64,000 nucleotides of DNA from Onthovicinus sp900555545 (GTDB lineage Bacteria > Bacillota > Clostridia > Oscillospirales > Acutalibacteraceae), in contig CASFPX010000009.1 of the NCBI GenBank assembly GCA_949296915.1, positions 1-64,000 on the forward strand, read 5' to 3'. Every line of letters starts with the position of its first letter. Position 1 is the stretch's first letter. Under the pieces are notes generated by a model. The model searched no databases. It was not told the origin of the DNA and saw only the letters and a list, made by a program, of their open reading frames with translations. Of the stretch, positions 59,694 to 64,000 are shown piece by piece. The translations under genes and the position numbers were made by a program.

Positions 59694-59802
59694 GCCCGAA
59701 GCATCGACGGTCCATGGGGGGATCCTTCATAAGATAATGCGGTGCGTGCCGCTGAATATATAGGAAGCATACAGTCGAGTGAAGAGAAAAGAGGGAGATC
59801 AA

Positions 59803-61275
59803 ATGGAAAAATACGTACCCAAAAAGGAGTGGGTCGCCTACGCGGTCGGCGCACTGGGACAGGGCATGGTCTATGCCGTTATGAGCTCGTACATTTCGGA
59901 TTTTTATCTGAACGTGCTCAAACTGACCCCGATCTTTGTGCTGCTGCTCACGCTTCTGGCCCGGATCTGGGATTCGGTCAATGATCCTATCATGGGCTAT
60001 ATTATGGACCGAGTCCACCCCAAAAAGGGGAAGATGAAGCCCTACCTGCTGTATACGCCCATCCCCATTGCCATCCTGACGGTGCTGATGTTCTCCGCAC
60101 CGGATCTGTCGCCCGCGGCGCTGATGGTTCTTGTCACCGTGACATACGTGCTGTGGGATATGATCTACACCGCCAGCGATGTCCCGTTCTGGGGGCTGCC
60201 CAACGCGATGACGCCCAATCCGGCCGAGCGCGGCTCCCTGATCAGCATCGGGCGTACGGCCAACGGCGTGGGCTCCGCCATCCCAATGGCTTTCTTTATG
60301 ATCCTGGGATTCGTACTACCGGCCGTAGGGCTGAGCGGCACGGAGCTCGAAAAGACCAAATATCTCTCCATCGCCCTGTTCTGTGCAGTGGTGGGCAATC
60401 TGCTCTTTGCGGTGACGTACTTTGGCGTGCGGGAGCGCGTGCACCTGCCCGACCCGCCCAAACGCAAAAAGGGGGACCGGACAGCCCTGGGGATGATATT
60501 CCGCTGTAAGCCGCTGATGCTCACGGCGGCCATGGGCGTCCTCTCCGCAGCGCGGTACCTCTATCAGGCTGGCGCCGTACACGTGGCGCGGTACAGCTTT
60601 TACATCGGGAAAGATTTGACGGGCCTGACCGTGGCGGAGCGGGAGGCGGCGCTGCAGTCGAATATCTCGCTGGTTTCCACCGTGTTCCAGGTGGCGGCTG
60701 CGGTGGGGATGTTCGGCACCATGCTTGTGATGCCGCTCCTGTTCCGGCGGTTCAACTATAAGCAGATCCTGATTTTTACCTCCCTGATGGGATCGGCGGC
60801 CAGTTTTATCGTCTATTTCATCGGCTATGAGAACTTTTGGGCGTGCGTGCCGTTCTTTGTGATCGGCTGCATCCCGCTGGGTGCAATCAACGTGTGTATC
60901 GGTGCCATGGTGGCCGACAGCCTGGATTACATGGAGTGGAAAACCGGCGTCCGGCTGACGGGTCTGGCTTCGGCAATCCAGGGCTTTGTGAGCAAATTCG
61001 ACAACGCCATCGCCACCAGCTTTATTATCATCATGTACATGATTGTACACTTGGACGTTGCCTCCATCAGTGCCAGTGTGACGGCCAACCCGCTGGAGAT
61101 GGCCGATACCGTCCGGCAGGGGATGTTCAGCCTGGTCTCCCTGATCCCGGCGATCAGCCTGCTGCTGTGCACAGTGCCCATGTTCTTCTACGACCTGGTC
61201 GGGAAGAAAAAGGAAAAGATCACCCGGGAACTGGCGGATCAGCGCAAAGAGCGCGGCATTACCATCGAACAGTAA
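59803..61275 (+). CDS. GPH family sugar:cation symporter (MFS)
   Basis: A 490-residue transporter with 12 helices. It fits the glycoside-pentoside-hexuronide family: an N-terminal short cytoplasmic KYVPKKEWVAYAVGALGQGMV, the RIWDSVNDPIMGYIMDRVH motif with the conserved Asp residues, and DVPFWGLPNAMTPN. It imports a sugar or glucuronide with Na+ or H+. The start at 59803 has GAGGGAG five bases upstream. It is convergent with a GH13 gene and near a uronate isomerase, so a glucuronide or a glucan oligomer is a reasonable guess. Confidence 0.87.
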   Translation: MEKYVPKKEWVAYAVGALGQGMVYAVMSSYISDFYLNVLKLTPIFVLLLTLLARIWDSVNDPIMGYIMDRVHPKKGKMKPYLLYTPIPIAILTVLMFSAPDLSPAALMVLVTVTYVLWDMIYTASDVPFWGLPNAMTPNPAERGSLISIGRTANGVGSAIPMAFFMILGFVLPAVGLSGTELEKTKYLSIALFCAVVGNLLFAVTYFGVRERVHLPDPPKRKKGDRTALGMIFRCKPLMLTAAMGVLSAARYLYQAGAVHVARYSFYIGKDLTGLTVAEREAALQSNISLVSTVFQVAAAVGMFGTMLVMPLLFRRFNYKQILIFTSLMGSAASFIVYFIGYENFWACVPFFVIGCIPLGAINVCIGAMVADSLDYMEWKTGVRLTGLASAIQGFVSKFDNAIATSFIIIMYMIVHLDVASISASVTANPLEMADTVRQGMFSLVSLIPAISLLLCTVPMFFYDLVGKKKEKITRELADQRKERGITIEQ

Positions 61276-61280
61276 AAACG

Positions 61281-61316
61281 CACCGGCACACGCTTTTGTG
61301 TGCCGGTGAATTTTTT
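61281..61316 (+). terminator. Terminator after the symporter gene
   Basis: A perfect 11-bp stem (CACCGGCACAC with GTGTGCCGGTG) across GCTTTT, then AATTTTTT. Confidence 0.92.
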
Positions 61317-61343
61317 GCAGGCGCTGGGATGACGGTTTTGGGA

Positions 61344-62655
61344 TCAGTCGAGCCGCCAGTAATACAGGCTGTACGGTGGGAGCTGCGTGCCACCCTCCAG
61401 CCGGACGTGCGCTCCGGAGAGCAGCTCCAGTGCATCCGTGTGCACGTCGAACCGGGCGTCAAAGGGGTCTCCATCCGCATTGACAGCGATCAGGATCCGC
61501 TCCCCCGCCGCACGCCCGCTCAAAGATAAACTGTCGGTTGGTCAGGAAAATGCTCCGGTAATCCCCACGGATCAGGGCGGGGGACTGTGAACGCAATTCG
61601 CCCAGACGGGCGATCAGACCGGTCAGATCGTTCCACTCCGGAGCGTCAAAGGAGGGGCGCAGCGCGTCGTCGCTGCCGTTTTGCTTGTCGCCCTCCGCTC
61701 CCCACTCACTGCCGTAGTAGATGCACGGCACGCCGGGCATCCCATACAACATCCCGTACAGCAGGGGCAGGTGGCGCTTTTCACGCAGGATGGTGGCCGC
61801 GCGCGTGACGTCGTGATTGTCCACAAAGGAGAGCAGGTGTTTGCCACGGTACAGGGCGTAGCCGTCGCCGCCAAACTGACGGTTGAGGGAGTGTGCAAAC
61901 TCGAACAGGTTCTGATCGTTCAGGCTGGAGTAGAGGCTCTTGCGGCACTCGTAGTTGGTACAGCTGTGGAGCATGGAATCGTTGACAATGCGGTTGTAGT
62001 CGCCGAACAGGATCTCCCCCAACAGCAGGAAATCCGGCCGGAGCCCGTCGCAAAAGGCGCGCAGCCGCCGCATAAAGTCCTCATTTAGGCAGTAGGCCAC
62101 GTCCAGGCGCAGGCCGTCGATTTCAAATTCCTCCACCCACCGCTTTACGCACCCGAGCAGGTAGTCCACCACCTCCGGATTGTACAGGTTCAGCTTGACC
62201 AATTCAAAGTGGCCCTCCCACCCCTCGTACCACAGGCCGTCGTTGTAGCAGGAGTTGCCGCCAAAGTTGAGGTGGAACCACTCCTTATAACGGGAGCTTT
62301 CCCGGTTTTTCAGCACGTCCTGAAACGCCCAGAATCCGCGCCCCACGTGGTTGAACACACCGTCGAGCACCACGCGGATGCCGTTTGCGTGCAGGGCCTG
62401 GCACACGTCCGCAAAGTCCGCGTTCGTGCCCAGACGGCAGTCGATTTTGAGGTAGTCGCGCGTATCGTAACCGTGGCGGTCGGATTCAAAGACCGGGGAA
62501 AAATACACGGCGGTGATATGCAGCTTTTTCAGGTGGCCGATCCAGTCGAGCACCTTCCGGATCCGGGGCACGGGGATGCTGTCGTTCTCGTGCGGCGCGC
62601 CGCAAAACCCCAGCGGATAGATCTGATAAAAAACGCTTTCCTCAAACCACATCAT
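61344..62655 (-). pseudogene. GH13 alpha-amylase family gene with a single-base frameshift
   Basis: A GH13 glycosidase: YQIYPLGF, DGVFNHVGRGF, the nucleophile region GLRLDVAYCL, the acid/base GEILFGD and FVDNHD are all present. The frame then shifts in a five-C run (61502-61506, G on the coding strand). As written the protein ends early with a nonsense tail at 61459. Removing one G restores GERILIAVNADGDPFDARFD to YSLYYWRLD and a stop at 61344, a normal C-terminal beta domain. The catalytic barrel is intact either way. It could be a sequencing or assembly error, a true mutation, or phase variation. TAGGAGG precedes the ATG at 62655. Confidence 0.87.
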
Positions 62656-62686
62656 ACGAATCTCCTCCTAAATAGTGATGCCCCGT

Positions 62687-63580
62687 TTATGGCTGCCCGG
62701 CATCCCCGGGTGGGGACGGCTGGCCATACAGGGCGTGGTATTGGCCGGGCGTCATGCCGTACTCGTTCTTAAATGCGCGGAAAAAGTTGGTGTAATCGTG
62801 GAATCCGCTCCGCTGGCAGACCTGCGCGATCGGGAGCCCGTGCTCAATAAAGGAGCGGGCCAGCGAGAGCCGCTTTTTCAGGATGTACTGGTGGATGGTG
62901 ACATTGGTCTGCTCCCGGAACAGGCGGGCCAGATAGTATTTGTTCAGGTACAGCTGGTCCGCCAGCACATCAAGGGAGAGTTCCTCCGTCAGATGGGCGG
63001 CAATGTAGTCGATCGCCTGTGTGACGGCGGCGTGGCTGATGCCGGACTCGGGGGCGCGGCGGCTGCGTGTGTAACGGCATAACTCCAAAAAAATATTTTT
63101 GAGCAGGATCTCCGCGCGCAGGTCGTCCCCGTACCTGGACGCCGCAGACCGGGTGAACGCCTCATCCAGCCAGGTCCCGATTTTCTCTGCAAAGGAGATA
63201 TCCCGGATCAGGTAGGCGCGGCTCTCCGCGCACAGGCGGAAGCACTCGGTCAGATCGGTTCTCCCGGTGCCGAGTGCGCGCAGATAGCGCGGGGTAATCC
63301 ACAGCACAATGCGCTCGTACAGCTGGGAGCTGTCGGTCATATCCAGCTGGTGCAGTTCCCCGGGCGGAATCAGCAGCAGATCGCCGTGGCGGAGCTGGTA
63401 TTTTTTGTTTTCAACAATATAGGATGCGCGTCCGCCAATAAAATAATACAACTCGTAAAAATCGTGGCTGTGGGGCGTGACGGTCTTAAAGTCCTTGTCG
63501 CCGTAATGGTTGATCTCATAGGTGGCGTTGCGCATCTTCTGAGATAGGGTCCACTGTGTCCAAATAATCTTATTGTTCAT
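62687..63580 (-). CDS. AraC family transcriptional regulator
   Basis: A 297-residue regulator. The N-terminal cupin-like sensor domain (TPHSHDFYELYYFIGGRASY, LLIPPGELHQLD) would bind a sugar. Two helix-turn-helix motifs follow in the last 100 residues (LSLDVLADQLYLNKYYLARLF and LPIAQVCQRSGFHDYTNFFRAFKNEYGMTPGQY). It lies 31 bases upstream of the GH13 gene on the same strand and diverges from uronate isomerase, so it probably controls this carbohydrate module. Confidence 0.9.
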   Translation of the reverse strand: MNNKIIWTQWTLSQKMRNATYEINHYGDKDFKTVTPHSHDFYELYYFIGGRASYIVENKKYQLRHGDLLLIPPGELHQLDMTDSSQLYERIVLWITPRYLRALGTGRTDLTECFRLCAESRAYLIRDISFAEKIGTWLDEAFTRSAASRYGDDLRAEILLKNIFLELCRYTRSRRAPESGISHAAVTQAIDYIAAHLTEELSLDVLADQLYLNKYYLARLFREQTNVTIHQYILKKRLSLARSFIEHGLPIAQVCQRSGFHDYTNFFRAFKNEYGMTPGQYHALYGQPSPPGDAGQP

Positions 63581-63698
63581 AAAAATACCTGAAAAGATTT
63601 AATCGTTAAATTTAATTTTAAGGATATTTTATCAGGTCAAGTCAATTTTTACAAGTATAAAAGCAATTTAAACTATTGTATTAACAAAAATTGAGGTG

Positions 63699-63716
63699 TA
63701 TGATGATACTATCATA
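63699..63716 (+). promoter_or_regulatory. Inverted repeat in the uxaC upstream region
   Basis: TATGAT-N6-ATCATA, a palindrome 22 bases before the uxaC start. Its place near the likely transcription start suits an operator for a sugar-acid regulator. The adjacent 160 bases are AT-rich and include divergent promoters that I could not fix firmly. Confidence 0.4.
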
Positions 63717-63737
63717 ACAGGGGAGGTCTATTCCATT

Positions 63738-64000
63738 ATGGAAACCTTTATGAACGAGGACTTTCTGCTGGAGAACGGGATGGCGCGGATGCTGTACCGC
63801 CGCTTTGCGGAAAAGCAGCCGATTTTTGATTTTCACTGCCACCTCAGCCCGCAGGAGATCGACGAGAACAAGACGTTTTACAATCTGACGCAGCTCTGGC
63901 TGGCGGGTGACCATTACAAGTGGCGCCTGATGCGCATTGCGGGTGTCGACGAGCGGCTGATTACGGGAGACGCGCCGGATCGGGAGAAGTTCCTGGCCTT
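63738..64000 (+). CDS. uxaC: Glucuronate/uronate isomerase, 5' end (partial)
   Basis: The first 87 codons of uronate isomerase, running off the right edge. The family opening is clear: MNEDFLLENGMARMLYRRFAE then IFDFHCHLSPQEIDENKTFYN, where the HCHL pair supplies zinc ligands. The enzyme converts D-glucuronate to fructuronate (or galacturonate to tagaturonate). GGGGAGG precedes the ATG. The nearby GPH symporter and AraC gene suggest a uronate or glucuronide use module. Confidence 0.92.
   Translation, partial: METFMNEDFLLENGMARMLYRRFAEKQPIFDFHCHLSPQEIDENKTFYNLTQLWLAGDHYKWRLMRIAGVDERLITGDAPDREKFLA

Noticed and set aside
1..64000. Prophage, insertion sequence or integrative element.
   Set aside because: No transposase, integrase, terminal repeats or phage genes were found, and neighbouring genes are mostly of chromosomal housekeeping type.

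Overview
The window looks like a chromosomal segment of a Gram-positive Clostridia-type Firmicute, perhaps a gut member of the Oscillospirales/Eubacteriales. This rests on the lineage signals: strong AGGAGG ribosome-binding sites, TTGACA-17-TATAAT promoters, a perfect CIRCE element, ATG/GTG/TTG starts, lipoproteins with threonine/glutamate-rich linkers, and DUF1934, DUF885 and MecA-like genes. Base composition is moderately GC-rich. The species cannot be named from the sequence alone. No phage, transposase, CRISPR array or tRNA was seen.

Layout. 1-180: the 3' end of a 23S rRNA gene, followed directly by a terminator with no 5S gene in between. 0.5-15.8 kb: a patchwork of small housekeeping and accessory genes (transglutaminase-like, GNAT, HAD, radical SAM, GrpB-pyrophosphatase fusion, DUF885 lipoprotein, NUDIX). 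It also holds an ABC-F antibiotic-resistance ATPase with a long attenuator-like leader, and a CsoR/heavy-metal P-type ATPase pair with a visible CsoR operator. 15.8-24.2 kb: an unknown 295-residue gene, D-Ala-D-Ala ligase, DUF1934, argS, CIRCE-controlled htpG and a pyridoxal kinase. 24.2-27.2 kb: three tandem related lipoproteins. 27.4-30.8 kb: the ilvB-ilvN-ilvC branched-chain amino acid operon.

31-35.7 kb: DUF815 ATPase, YfbR-like nucleotidase, and an overlapping pair that reads as MurL (L-Glu epimerase of the peptidoglycan precursor) and a MurD-type ligase. 35.8-41.3 kb: an EF-G-like GTPase, an HxlR regulator with a divergent MBL-fold-like protein, and a zinc macrodomain plus class M sirtuin pair (reversible ADP-ribosylation). 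41.4-45.2 kb: rpe, a MecA-like adaptor, and a three-gene Rnf-like module (D, E, A). That module lacks RnfB, C and G and has lost most of the canonical iron-sulfur cysteines.

45-52.3 kb: a membrane-anchored glycoside-hydrolase-like protein, an enoate-reductase-type flavoenzyme, and an FHA-RodA/FtsW-PBP cell-wall operon. 52.5-59.7 kb: a complete phosphate regulon, pstSCAB-phoU-phoB/R. 59.8-64 kb: a carbohydrate module of a GPH-type sugar symporter, a GH13 alpha-amylase broken by one extra base in a five-base homopolymer, an AraC regulator, and the start of uronate isomerase.

The least ordinary parts are the degenerate Rnf DEA module, the MurL-MurD pair, the macrodomain-sirtuin pair without its usual lipoylation partners, and the ABC-F leader.
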